Origin: Streptomyces sp. NBC_00442
GTDB taxonomy: Bacteria; Actinomycetota; Actinomycetes; Streptomycetales; Streptomycetaceae
Reading direction: 5' to 3'
Length of the DNA: 64,000 nucleotides
Assembly: GCF_036014195.1 (NCBI RefSeq)
Contig: NZ_CP107918.1
Span: forward strand, 3,162,001-3,226,000
The position numbers and the translations under genes are program-made. Every line of letters begins with the position of its first letter. Position 1 is the first letter of the stretch. A model generated the notes under the pieces. The model had not been told where the DNA came from. It made no database searches and worked only from the letters and a program-made list of their open reading frames with translations. Below, piece after piece: positions 50,825 through 59,044 of this stretch.

Positions 50825-51817
50825 ATGAAGTACACGCAGCTCGGACGCACGGGTCTCCAGGTCAGCAGGATCGTCCTGGGGACGATGAACTTCGGACCGC
50901 AGACCGACGAGGCGGCAAGCCACGCGATCATGGATGCCGCGCACGGCGCCGGCATCAACTTCTTCGACACCGCCAACGTGTACGGCTGGGGCGAGAACAA
51001 GGGCCGTACCGAGGAGATCATCGGCAGCTGGTTCGCCCAGGGCGGCGACCGGCGCGACAAGACGGTCCTCGCCACCAAGCTCAACGGCAACATGGCGGCG
51101 GGCGAGGCCTGGCCCAACCACCACAAGCTGTCGGCGGTCAACATCCGCCGCTCGGTGGAGGCTTCGCTCAAGCGCCTGCGCACGGACCACATCGACGTCT
51201 ACCAGTTCCACCACATCGACCGCCTGACCCCGTTCGAGGAGATCTGGCAGGCGATCGACGTCCTCATCACCCAGGGCAAGATCCTCTACGCCGGCTCGTC
51301 CAACTTCCCCGGCTACAAGATCGCCCAGGCCAACGAGATCGCCGCCCGCACCGGACGCCTCGGCCTCGTCAGCGAGCAGTGCCTCTACAACCTCGCCGAA
51401 CGCCGCGCCGAAATGGAGATCGTCCCGGCCGCCCAGGAGTACGGGCTCGGGGTCATCCCGTGGTCGCCGCTGCACGGCGGCATGCTCGGCGGCATCCTGC
51501 GCAAGGAGCGCGAGGGCACGGCGGGCCGGTCCAAGGGCGGCCTCGCCGCGCAGGCCCTGTCCGTCCCGGCGGTACGGCAGCAGGTGCAGGCGTACGAGGA
51601 ACTGGTCGCCAAGCACGACCTCGACCCCGCCGAGGTGGCGCTGGCCTGGCTGTTGACGCGGCCGGGCGTCGCGGGTCCGATCGTCGGCCCGCGTACGGCG
51701 GACCAGCTCGACGCGGCGGTGCGGGCGGTCGAGATCGACCTGCCCGAGGAGTTCCTGACCGCGCTCGACGACATCTTCCCCGGCCCCGGGCCGTCCCCGG
51801 AGGCCTTCGCCTGGTAG
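50825..51817 (+). CDS. Aldo/keto reductase B of a tandem pair
   Basis: A 330-residue paralogue of gene A, beginning MKYTQLGRTGLQVSRIVLGT. Catalytic residues: Asp and Tyr in FFDTANVYG, Lys in VLATKLNG, His in VYQFHHIDR. The N- and C-terminal thirds differ from gene A by many substitutions, and a six-residue deletion removes the WSSEAW-type stretch of gene A, while the middle third is nearly identical at DNA level. The intergenic spacer of 128 bp suggests separate or weakly coupled expression. Retention of a diverged active-site loop suggests different substrates. Confidence 0.92.
   Translation: MKYTQLGRTGLQVSRIVLGTMNFGPQTDEAASHAIMDAAHGAGINFFDTANVYGWGENKGRTEEIIGSWFAQGGDRRDKTVLATKLNGNMAAGEAWPNHHKLSAVNIRRSVEASLKRLRTDHIDVYQFHHIDRLTPFEEIWQAIDVLITQGKILYAGSSNFPGYKIAQANEIAARTGRLGLVSEQCLYNLAERRAEMEIVPAAQEYGLGVIPWSPLHGGMLGGILRKEREGTAGRSKGGLAAQALSVPAVRQQVQAYEELVAKHDLDPAEVALAWLLTRPGVAGPIVGPRTADQLDAAVRAVEIDLPEEFLTALDDIFPGPGPSPEAFAW
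51104..51475 (+). repeat. Gene-conversion tract, copy B
   Basis: This is the partner of 49980-50351, 369 of 372 bases identical. Confidence 0.9.
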
Positions 51818-51907
51818 GCCACGGGCCCGTAGGCCACGCGCGAGGCGTACGCGCGACGGGACGGGCCGTACACCGCGAGCGGGTCGTACGCGAGGGTGGA
51901 GTGGGGG

Positions 51908-51994
51908 TCAGCCGACGGCGGCCGCCACCGCCACCACGACGAACATCAGCACGAGCACACCGGCCATGATCCGGTTCCTGGTCTTCGGGTCCAC
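51908..51994 (-). CDS. 28-aa membrane microprotein
   Basis: A short frame reading VDPKTRNRIMAGVLVLMFVV and ending VAVAAAVG: a charged head of eight residues and one hydrophobic span. The GTG at 51994 has no ribosome-binding site, but TACGCT lies exactly 6 nt upstream, the same arrangement as folP and several other genes here, so it would be translated from a leaderless message. It is too short for standard gene calling. It lies between gene B and the MFS gene. A single-span microprotein could modulate a membrane complex; nothing specific can be said. Confidence 0.5.
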   Translation of the reverse strand: MDPKTRNRIMAGVLVLMFVVVAVAAAVG

Positions 51995-52000
51995 CCCTTG

Positions 52001-52006
52001 AGCGTA
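52001..52006 (-). promoter_or_regulatory. -10 hexamer TACGCT, leaderless start of the microprotein gene
   Basis: TACGCT on the minus strand ends 6 nt before GTG 51994. Confidence 0.45.
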
Positions 52007-52109
52007 ACCGCCCGAGCCGAACGCCCCGCGAGCGGGCGACCGCCTCGCACATCGCGCACGACGGCCCGGCCCCCTGGGGGGCCGGGCCGTCGTGCGGGGC
52101 GTCAGGACG

Positions 52110-53447
52110 TCAGGCGGCTGCCACCAGCGTCCGGTCGCGGGGCACGAACTCCAGGTGCCGGTGTCCGGGGCGCACATCGACCTTCAGGCGCAGGTTGGCC
52201 GCGCGGGCCAGCATCAGACCCACGCCGACCGCCGCCGCACCGCAGATGAGGCCGCCGAGCGCGAGGCTGACGCGGACGCCGTAGACGTCGGTGAGCCAGC
52301 CGAAGAGCGGACCGCCCAGCGGGGTGCCGCCGGTGAAGACCATCATGAACAGGCTCATCACACGGCCGCGCATCTCGGGGTCGGTGGCCATCTGCACCGA
52401 GGCGTTGGCGGTCACGTTCACCGTCAGGCCGAGGATGCCGACGGGGATGAGCAACGCCATGAACACGCCGATGTCGGGCGAACCGGCCGCGACGATCTCA
52501 AGGAGCGCGAACAGCACGGCGGCGCCGGCCAGCATCCGCAGCCGGGTGGTGGAGCGACGGGCCGCGAGCAGCGCGCCGACGAGCGAGCCGATCGCCATCA
52601 GGCTGTTGAACAGGCCGTACATGCCGGAGTCGCCGTGGAAGACGTCGGAGGCGAACGCGCTCAGCCAGATGGGGAAGTTGAACCCGAAGGTGCCGACGAA
52701 GCCCACCAGGACGATCGGCCAGATCAGCTCGGGCCGCTCGGACACGTACGCGAGCCCTTCCTTCAGCTGGCCCTTGCCGCGCGGGGCGAGCTTGGTCGGC
52801 TGCAGGTCCTTGGTGCGCATCAGCGTCAGCATGATCAGCGGCGCGGTGAACGACAGGCCGTTCGCGAGGAACGCCCAGCCGGGTCCGACGGCCGCCATCA
52901 CGAGGCCGGCGACGGCGGGGCCGACGAGCCGGGCGGACTGGAAGTTCGCCGAGTTGAGGCTGACGGCGTTGCGCACCCGGTCGGGCCCGACCATCTCGGA
53001 GACGAAGGACTGCCGCGTCGGGTTGTCGACGACGGTGACCAGACCGGTGAAGAAGGCCGTGAGATAGACGTGCCACACCTGGACGTGCCCGGACAGGGTC
53101 ATCACGGCGAGGAACAGCCCGCCGAGCCCCATCGCCGCCTGCGTCACGAACAGGATGTTCCGCTTGGCGAACCGGTCGGCTATGACGCCGCCGTACAGGC
53201 CGAACAGGAGCATCGGCAGGAACTGCATGGCGGTGGTGATGCCGACCGCGACCGAGGATCCGGTGATGGTCAGGACCAGCCAGTCCTGGGTGATCCGGGC
53301 CATCCAGGTGCCTACGTTGGACACGATGGCGCCGGAGAAGAACAGCCGGTAGTTACGGACGCCCAGCGAGGAGAACGTCCCCCCGCCGCGCTTGTTGTAG
53401 GTAGGGGTAGGTGCGGGGGCGGAGTCTGCTCCGGATCCCGTACTCAA
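52110..53447 (-). CDS. MFS transporter (12-TM, EmrD/enterobactin-exporter-like)
   Basis: A 445-residue transporter with 12 membrane segments. The N-terminal repeat has GLYGGVIADRFAKRNILFVT as motif A. A TTG start at 53447 (MSTGSGADSAPAP) is supported by GGAGG nine bases upstream and by the family N-terminus GVRNYRLFFSGAIVSNVGTW shortly after. It follows a MarR gene by 28 bp on the same strand, so the two form an operon with autoregulation. Gene order MFS, MarR, DUF2530 recalls Rv0876c-Rv0880 in M. tuberculosis. The exported compound is unknown. Confidence 0.92.
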   Translation of the reverse strand: MSTGSGADSAPAPTPTYNKRGGGTFSSLGVRNYRLFFSGAIVSNVGTWMARITQDWLVLTITGSSVAVGITTAMQFLPMLLFGLYGGVIADRFAKRNILFVTQAAMGLGGLFLAVMTLSGHVQVWHVYLTAFFTGLVTVVDNPTRQSFVSEMVGPDRVRNAVSLNSANFQSARLVGPAVAGLVMAAVGPGWAFLANGLSFTAPLIMLTLMRTKDLQPTKLAPRGKGQLKEGLAYVSERPELIWPIVLVGFVGTFGFNFPIWLSAFASDVFHGDSGMYGLFNSLMAIGSLVGALLAARRSTTRLRMLAGAAVLFALLEIVAAGSPDIGVFMALLIPVGILGLTVNVTANASVQMATDPEMRGRVMSLFMMVFTGGTPLGGPLFGWLTDVYGVRVSLALGGLICGAAAVGVGLMLARAANLRLKVDVRPGHRHLEFVPRDRTLVAAA

Positions 53448-53474
53448 AAGGGCTCGCCTCCTTGCGATGCGCGT

Positions 53475-53918
53475 TTACAGATGTGCGAGCTTCTCCAGGA
53501 CCGGGGCGGCCGCGCGCAGCTTCGCCCATTCGTCCTCGTCCAGACCTTCCGCGAGGGAGGCCAGCCAGGCGTTGCGCTTGCGGCGGCTCTCTTCGAGCAT
53601 CGCCTCGGCCTCTTCGGTCTGGCTGACCACCTTCTGGCGGCGGTCATCGGGGTGTGGCTCCAGCCTGACCAGGCCCTTCGACTCAAGCAGTGCGACGATC
53701 CGGGTCATCGACGGCGGCTGTACGTGCTCCTTGCGGGCCAGCTCACCGGGGGTGGCCGAGCCGCAGCGGAAGAGTGTGCCGAGCACCGACATCTCGGTCG
53801 GGCTGAGCGATTCGTCGACGCGCTGGTGCTTGAGGCGCCGGCTCAGCCGCATGACGGCCGAGCGCAGGGAGTTCACGGCGGCGGCGTTGTCGCCTGTGCC
53901 GTGGGGCAGGTCAGACAT
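53475..53918 (-). CDS. MarR-family regulator of the MFS operon
   Basis: A 147-residue MarR protein. The helix-turn-helix is TPGELARKEHVQPPSMTRIV and the wing is LEPHPDDRRQKVVSQT. ATG 53918 has no Shine-Dalgarno sequence but TACGCT 7 nt upstream, so the transcript is probably leaderless. The -10 hexamer lies inside the dyad GTTACGCTAAC, a likely autoregulatory operator. It resembles Rv0880 in context. Confidence 0.92.
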   Translation of the reverse strand: MSDLPHGTGDNAAAVNSLRSAVMRLSRRLKHQRVDESLSPTEMSVLGTLFRCGSATPGELARKEHVQPPSMTRIVALLESKGLVRLEPHPDDRRQKVVSQTEEAEAMLEESRRKRNAWLASLAEGLDEDEWAKLRAAAPVLEKLAHL

Positions 53919-53923
53919 GTTTG

Positions 53924-53934
53924 TTAGCGTAACT
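53924..53934. promoter_or_regulatory. Operator candidate overlapping the -10 of the MarR-MFS operon
   Basis: GTTAGCGTAAC (plus strand) is a GTTA/TAAC inverted repeat centred on the TACGCT hexamer (53926-53931, minus strand). A wider pair TTAGC/GCTAA spans about 53925-53951. Binding here would occlude polymerase. Confidence 0.5.
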
Positions 53935-54098
53935 CATTACTCTGGCTAAATACCACTGGATGAAGCGGGGGTGTCCAGCGCCACACCGGCGTGTTCGCGC
54001 CCCAGCCCGCCCGGGGGTCACGGGGACTATCACCCGAACGAGTGAGTAGTCGGCGAAAAGCGACGCGCGGGGCCCCGGCGGGCGGCCACCCTCGCTCC

Positions 54099-54281
54099 AT
54101 GGGGACCAGCGTGCTCAGCCTGCGCATAGACGGTGAGCTGCTCGAACGGCTCAAGCGGCATGCCGCGAAACGCGGAATGAGCGTCCAGGACTATGTGGTC
54201 CGGACGCTCATGCGCGACGACTTCGACGAGCGGTTCAAGGCGGCGGTCGACGAGACGGAGAGGTTTTACGGGGCGGCGTAG
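54099..54281 (+). CDS. Ribbon-helix-helix (CopG/Arc-like) small protein
   Basis: A 60-residue protein, MGTSVLSLRIDGELLERLKR at the N-terminus, with a beta strand (VLSLRID) followed by two helices, the ribbon-helix-helix pattern. GMSVQDYVVRTLMRDDF is the second helix. Such proteins are usually antitoxins or autorepressors, but no toxin gene is adjacent. ATG 54099 was chosen because the upstream in-frame codons are not protein-like. It is convergent with the purine permease gene. Confidence 0.75.
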   Translation: MGTSVLSLRIDGELLERLKRHAAKRGMSVQDYVVRTLMRDDFDERFKAAVDETERFYGAA

Positions 54282-54349
54282 GCCTGCCTCCTGAGGGCCG
54301 GCTTTCCGGACACGGCCGTGAACGGGGTCCGGGGCGGAGTCCCAGGGGG

Positions 54350-55804
54350 TCAGGTCAGGCCCAGGGCCGGCATCAGGTAGTAGAAGGCGAACACCGCCGA
54401 CACGATGTACATCGCGATGGGGATCTCCCGAGCCCGCCCGGCCACGAGCCGCAGCACCGTGAAGGCGATGAAGCCCATACCGATGCCATTGGTGATCGAG
54501 TACGTGAACGGCATCATCAGCATCGTCACGAACGCCGGGATCGCAATGGTCCAGTCCGCCCAGTCGATCTCGCGGATCGAACCGGAAAGGATCAGGAAGC
54601 CCACCGCGAGCAGCGCGGGCGTGGCCGCCTGGGACGGCACCATCGTGGCGATCGGCGTGAGGAAGAGCGCCACGGTGAAGAGCCCGCCCGTGACGACGTT
54701 CGCGAGCCCGGTCCGCGCCCCCTCGCCGACCCCCGCCGTGGACTCCACGAAGCACGTCGTCGCGGACGAGGACGACGCCCCGCCCACCGCGACCGCGATG
54801 CCGTCGACGAACAGCACCCGGTTCATGCCCGGCATGTTCCCCTCGGCGTCGGTGAGCCCCGCCTCGTCGCTGATGCCCATGATCGTGCCCATCGCGTCGA
54901 AGAAGCACGACAGCAGCACGGTGAAGACGAAGAGGATGCCGGTCAGGAAGCCCACCCGGGAGAACCCGCCGAAGAGACTGACCTGGCCGACCAGCCCGAA
55001 GTCCGGGGCATCCACGGGGTTGCCCGGCCACTTCGGGGTCGTCAGACCCCAGGAGGGCACGGTCGCCACCGCGTTGATGATCATCGCGAGGACGGTCATC
55101 GCGACGATGGAGATCAGGATCGCGCCCGGCACCTTGCGGACCATCAGCGCGAGCGTGAGCAGCACACCGAGGACGAAGACCAGGACCGGCCAGCCGAGCA
55201 GGTGACCGTTGCCGCCGAGCTGGAGCGGAACCGTGGTGTGCGCGGCGTCCGGCATCCGCGAGACGAAGCCGGAGTCCACGAGGCCGATCAGCATGATGAA
55301 CAGGCCGATGCCGATGGCGATGCCCTTGCGCAGCCCGAGCGGCACCGCGTTCATGACGCGCTCGCGCAGCCCGGTGGCGACCAGGAGCATCACCACGAAG
55401 CCGGCCAGGACGACCATGCCCATGGCGTCGGGCCAGCTCATCCGGGGCGCCAGCTGGAGGGCGACCACGGTGTTGACGCCGAGCCCCGCCGCGAGCGCGA
55501 TCGGCACGTTGCCGATGACGCCCATGAGCAGCGTGGTGAAGGCGGCGGTCAGCACGGTCGCGGTGACCAACTGGCCGCCGTCGAGCTGGTGCCCGTACAT
55601 GTCCTTCGCGCTGCCGAGGATGATCGGGTTCAGCACGATGATGTACGCCATCGCGAAGAAGGTCGCGAACCCGCCACGGATCTCGCGGGAGAACGTCGAA
55701 CCCCGCTCGGAGATCTTGAAATAGCGGTCGAGTCCGTTGACCGGCGGGGTGGGTGCCGGCGGCTGAGCTGCGGCGTCGACCGTGTCGGGGGCCGAGGGGG
55801 GCAT
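54350..55804 (-). CDS. NCS2/AzgA-type purine permease
   Basis: A 484-residue permease with about 13 membrane segments. The AzgA/PbuG signature GGFATFFAMAYIIVLNPIIL occurs after a short N-terminus, and SATTCFVESTAGVGEGARTG is the substrate-site block. This branch imports adenine, guanine or hypoxanthine, which would feed Hpt. ATG 55804 (MPPSAPDTVDAAAQPP) has GAGG upstream. The stop codon lies at the edge of a terminator-like repeat fragment (GGGTCCGGGGCGGAGTCCCA). Confidence 0.92.
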   Translation of the reverse strand: MPPSAPDTVDAAAQPPAPTPPVNGLDRYFKISERGSTFSREIRGGFATFFAMAYIIVLNPIILGSAKDMYGHQLDGGQLVTATVLTAAFTTLLMGVIGNVPIALAAGLGVNTVVALQLAPRMSWPDAMGMVVLAGFVVMLLVATGLRERVMNAVPLGLRKGIAIGIGLFIMLIGLVDSGFVSRMPDAAHTTVPLQLGGNGHLLGWPVLVFVLGVLLTLALMVRKVPGAILISIVAMTVLAMIINAVATVPSWGLTTPKWPGNPVDAPDFGLVGQVSLFGGFSRVGFLTGILFVFTVLLSCFFDAMGTIMGISDEAGLTDAEGNMPGMNRVLFVDGIAVAVGGASSSSATTCFVESTAGVGEGARTGLANVVTGGLFTVALFLTPIATMVPSQAATPALLAVGFLILSGSIREIDWADWTIAIPAFVTMLMMPFTYSITNGIGMGFIAFTVLRLVAGRAREIPIAMYIVSAVFAFYYLMPALGLT

Positions 55805-56001
55805 GCGGGACCTCAGTCGTGGAGGGGCGGGAAAGGGAACGGCACGTACCCGAACTTCTTTGGACGTTCTACCGAACAGAATGAGTCAGCCGTAAGCAGT
55901 TTCAGTATGAATACATAGGTCGAAGATCACCATCTCCGCGCGTAGATCCAAGGGCCGACCGGGCCTGCCCCAGGGTGGGATCCCGCCAAAAGGCCGCGCC
56001 C

Positions 56002-56007
56002 TACACT
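56002..56007 (+). promoter_or_regulatory. -10 hexamer TACACT, leaderless start of the DUF2530 gene
   Basis: TACACT ends 6 nt before ATG 56014. Confidence 0.5.
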
Positions 56008-56013
56008 GATCGC

Positions 56014-56340
56014 ATGGCGAAGTGGACACCCCAGCACGAGGCGCCGGAGCCCCTTGAGGGCCCCGTGGTCGCCACCATCACCGGAGGCACGATCCTCTGG
56101 TTCGTCCTCTTCCTCGTCCAGCTCCCCTTCTACGGCTGGTTCGACGACCACGGCCACGTGTGGTGGGTGTGGACCTGCCTGGCCGGCGGCGGCCTCGGTC
56201 TCATCGGCATCTGGTACGTCCGGGGCCGCGACGCCGCGCTCAAGCGGCACGCCGCCGAGCAGGCGGCCGCCGGCGCCGGCGACGGCGGCCGCGACAACGG
56301 GGCCGACGGCGCGGGCGGCGCAAGGGCCGAAGGTCGCTGA
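56014..56340 (+). CDS. DUF2530 membrane protein
   Basis: A 108-residue protein with two membrane segments (TGGTILWFVLFLVQLPFYG and WVWTCLAGGGLGLIGIWYV) and a hydrophilic tail of Ala/Gly/Asp. It matches the actinobacterial DUF2530 family (Rv0879c position, from memory). ATG 56014 (MAKWTPQHEAPEPLEGP) has no ribosome-binding site and a -10 hexamer 6 nt upstream, so it is likely leaderless. It is divergent from the purine permease with about 210 bp between them. Function unknown. Confidence 0.85.
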   Translation: MAKWTPQHEAPEPLEGPVVATITGGTILWFVLFLVQLPFYGWFDDHGHVWWVWTCLAGGGLGLIGIWYVRGRDAALKRHAAEQAAAGAGDGGRDNGADGAGGARAEGR

Positions 56341-56433
56341 CCTCCGGGACCCGCGTACGGCCCAGGGACCATTCGCCTCCTCCCGGAGTCGGAGGTTGGG
56401 CCGCCCCGGCAGGTGAAGCGCCCATTCCCCCCG

Positions 56434-56439
56434 TACCGT
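56434..56439 (+). promoter_or_regulatory. -10 hexamer TACCGT, leaderless start of the P-type ATPase gene
   Basis: TACCGT ends 7 nt before ATG 56447; no Shine-Dalgarno sequence is present. Confidence 0.48.
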
Positions 56440-56446
56440 CGAAAAC

Positions 56447-58864
56447 ATGACGCAGCGCGCCAACATCGACGCCGGGGCGGAACTCGACCCCGTCCACCCC
56501 ATGCGGCTCCCGGAGCGGGCCCGGCCGTCCGGCGGCCTGACCACGGCCGAGGTCGCCGAGCGGGTGGCGCGCGGCGAGGTCAACGACGTTCCCGTGCGCA
56601 GCAGTCGCTCCACCGCCGAGATCGTCCGGGGCAACGTCTTCACCCGGTTCAACGCGATCATCGGCGTGCTCTGGGCGGTCATGCTCGTGGTGGCGCCGAT
56701 CCAGGACAGCCTCTTCGGCTTCGTGATCATCGCCAACACCGGCATCGGCATCATCCAGGAGATGCGCGCGAAGAAGACCCTGGACAGCCTCGCGGTCATC
56801 GGCGAGGCGCGGCCCACGGTGCGACGCGACGGGGCCGCGACGGAGATCGCCACGTCCGAGATCGTGCTCGGCGACGTCATCGAGCTCGGGCCCGGCGACA
56901 AGATCGTGGTGGACGGCCAGGCGGTCGAGGCGGACGGCCTGGAGGTCGACGAGTCGCTCCTGACCGGCGAGGCCGACCCGGTCCTGAAGAAGCCCGGCGA
57001 CACCATGATGTCGGGCGCCTTCGTCGTGGCGGGCGGCGGAGCGTTCACCGCGACCAAGGTCGGCCGGGAGGCGTACGCGGCTCAACTGGCCGAGGAGGCC
57101 AGCCGGTTCACGCTCGTCCACTCCGAGCTCCGCAGCGGCATCTCCACCATCCTCAAGTACGTCACGTGGATGATGATCCCCACCGCGCTGGGCCTGGTCA
57201 TCAGCCAGCTGGTGGTCAAGGACAACAACATCAAGGACTCCATCGCCCGCACCGTGGGCGGCATCGTCCCGATGATTCCCGAAGGGCTCGTCCTGCTGAC
57301 CTCGGTCGCCTTCGCGATCGGCGTCATCCGCCTCGGCCGCAAGCAGTGCCTGGTCCAGGAACTCCCCGCGATCGAGGGCCTGGCCCGCGTCGACGTGGTG
57401 TGCCTCGACAAGACGGGCACGCTCACCGAGGGCGGCATGGACGTCACGGAGCTGCGGCCCCTGAACGGCTCGGACGAGGCGTACATACGCACCGTGCTCG
57501 GCGCGCTCGGTGAGTCCGACCCCCGGCCCAACGCCTCCCTCCAGGCCATCATCGACGCCTACCCGGACAGCGAGGCGTGGCGCTGCACCGAGTCACTGCC
57601 GTTCTCCTCGGCCCGCAAGTACAGCGGCGCCGCGTTCAGTGAGGGCGACGGCGAGAACAGCACCTGGCTGCTCGGCGCACCGGACGTGCTCCTGAAGCCG
57701 GGCGACCCGGCGCTCTCCGAGATCGACGCGCTCAACGAGCAGGGCCTGCGCGTGCTGCTGCTCGCCCGCGCACCGCGCGAACTGGACGACCCCGCCATCG
57801 CCTCCGACGCCGAGCCCGCCGCCCTGGTCGTCCTCGAGCAGCGGCTGCGGCCCGACGCGGCCGACACCCTGCGCTACTTCGCGGACCAGAACGTCAAGGC
57901 CAAGGTCATCTCCGGCGACAACGCGGTGTCGGTGGGCGCCGTGGCCGGAAAGCTCGGCCTGCCCGGCGCGGCCGACACCGTGGACGCGCGCCAACTCCCC
58001 ACCGAACAGGCCGAGATGGCCGACATGCTCGACGCCAACTCCGTCTTCGGCCGGGTCACCCCGCAGCAGAAGCGCGACATGGTGGCAGCCCTCCAGTCAC
58101 GCGGGCACACGGTCGCGATGACCGGCGACGGAGTCAACGACGTGCTCGCGCTCAAGGACGCGGACATCGGCGTGAGCATGGGCTCGGGCTCCGAGGCGAC
58201 CCGGGCGGTCGCCCAGATCGTCCTGCTGAACAACAGCTTCTCGACGCTGCCGTCGGTGGTCGCGGAGGGCCGCCGCGTGATCGGCAACATCACGCGCGTG
58301 GCCACGCTGTTCCTCACCAAGACGGTGTACTCGGTCCTGCTCGCGGTCCTCGTGGTCTGCTTCCAGGTCGAATACCCCTTCCTGCCACGGCACTTGACCC
58401 TCCTGTCCACCTTCACCATCGGCATCCCGGCGTTCTTCCTGGCCCTCGCGCCCAATAAGGAGCGCGCCAAACCGCACTTCGTGCGGCGGGTGATGCGGTA
58501 CGCGATCCCCAGCGGAGTCATCGCGGGGGTGGCCACGTTCGTGACGTACATGATCGCGCGGGCGTACTACACCGGCCCCGGCGATCTGGACGCGGAGACC
58601 AGCGTCACCACGCTGACCCTCTTCCTGGTCTCGATGTGGGTCCTGGCGATCATCGCCCGCCCCTACACGTGGTGGCGGATCGCCCTGGTCGTCTCCATGG
58701 GCGTGGCGTTCCTGCTGGTCCTCGCGGTGCCGTGGCTGCAGAACTTCTTCGCGCTGAAGCTGGTCGGGTCGGTGATGCCGTGGACCGCCGTCGGCATCGC
58801 GATCCTGGCCTCGGCCCTGCTCGAACTGGTATGGCGCCGCGTGACGCTCCGCTACCCGGACTAG
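56447..58864 (+). CDS. P-type cation-transporting ATPase (CtpE-like)
   Basis: An 805-residue P-type ATPase. The actuator loop is LTGEADPV (residues 172-179), PMIPEGL (275-281) is the transport-site motif, DKTGT (321-325) carries the phosphorylated Asp, and GDGVNDVLALKDADIG is the hinge. About ten membrane segments are expected. There is no N-terminal heavy-metal CxxC domain. The length and the TGEAD variant of TGES match mycobacterial CtpE, which imports calcium; sodium, potassium or magnesium types are less likely. Start ATG 56447 is probably leaderless. It is followed by a short degenerate repeat region. Confidence 0.88.
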   Translation: MTQRANIDAGAELDPVHPMRLPERARPSGGLTTAEVAERVARGEVNDVPVRSSRSTAEIVRGNVFTRFNAIIGVLWAVMLVVAPIQDSLFGFVIIANTGIGIIQEMRAKKTLDSLAVIGEARPTVRRDGAATEIATSEIVLGDVIELGPGDKIVVDGQAVEADGLEVDESLLTGEADPVLKKPGDTMMSGAFVVAGGGAFTATKVGREAYAAQLAEEASRFTLVHSELRSGISTILKYVTWMMIPTALGLVISQLVVKDNNIKDSIARTVGGIVPMIPEGLVLLTSVAFAIGVIRLGRKQCLVQELPAIEGLARVDVVCLDKTGTLTEGGMDVTELRPLNGSDEAYIRTVLGALGESDPRPNASLQAIIDAYPDSEAWRCTESLPFSSARKYSGAAFSEGDGENSTWLLGAPDVLLKPGDPALSEIDALNEQGLRVLLLARAPRELDDPAIASDAEPAALVVLEQRLRPDAADTLRYFADQNVKAKVISGDNAVSVGAVAGKLGLPGAADTVDARQLPTEQAEMADMLDANSVFGRVTPQQKRDMVAALQSRGHTVAMTGDGVNDVLALKDADIGVSMGSGSEATRAVAQIVLLNNSFSTLPSVVAEGRRVIGNITRVATLFLTKTVYSVLLAVLVVCFQVEYPFLPRHLTLLSTFTIGIPAFFLALAPNKERAKPHFVRRVMRYAIPSGVIAGVATFVTYMIARAYYTGPGDLDAETSVTTLTLFLVSMWVLAIIARPYTWWRIALVVSMGVAFLLVLAVPWLQNFFALKLVGSVMPWTAVGIAILASALLELVWRRVTLRYPD

Positions 58865-59044
58865 GGCCGCCGGCCCCGGCCCCTGGGGACCCCCATGACG
58901 GGCTGGGATGCTCGCGCGGGCCGGCACCAATACCGCTAGGGGCGCGGGCAACTGCGCGAACGGCCCCTACGGTCCACAGCCGGACCAGGGGGCCCGGGGC
59001 GCAGCCCCGGACGCCCCCCCCGCCCCCGGAGCCGACGCGGCCCG
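58865..59044. repeat. Degenerate intergenic repeat remnants
   Basis: This 180-bp gap between convergent genes contains GGGGACCCCCATGACGGGCTG, one divergent AGGGGCGCGGGCAACTGCGCG unit, and GGGGCGCAGCCCC-type dyads. It is a decayed copy of the two main repeat families and probably serves as terminator. Confidence 0.6.

Noticed and set aside
54099..54281. Toxin-antitoxin module at the ribbon-helix-helix gene
   Set aside because: No toxin-sized gene is adjacent on either side; the flanking genes are a MarR regulator and a purine permease.
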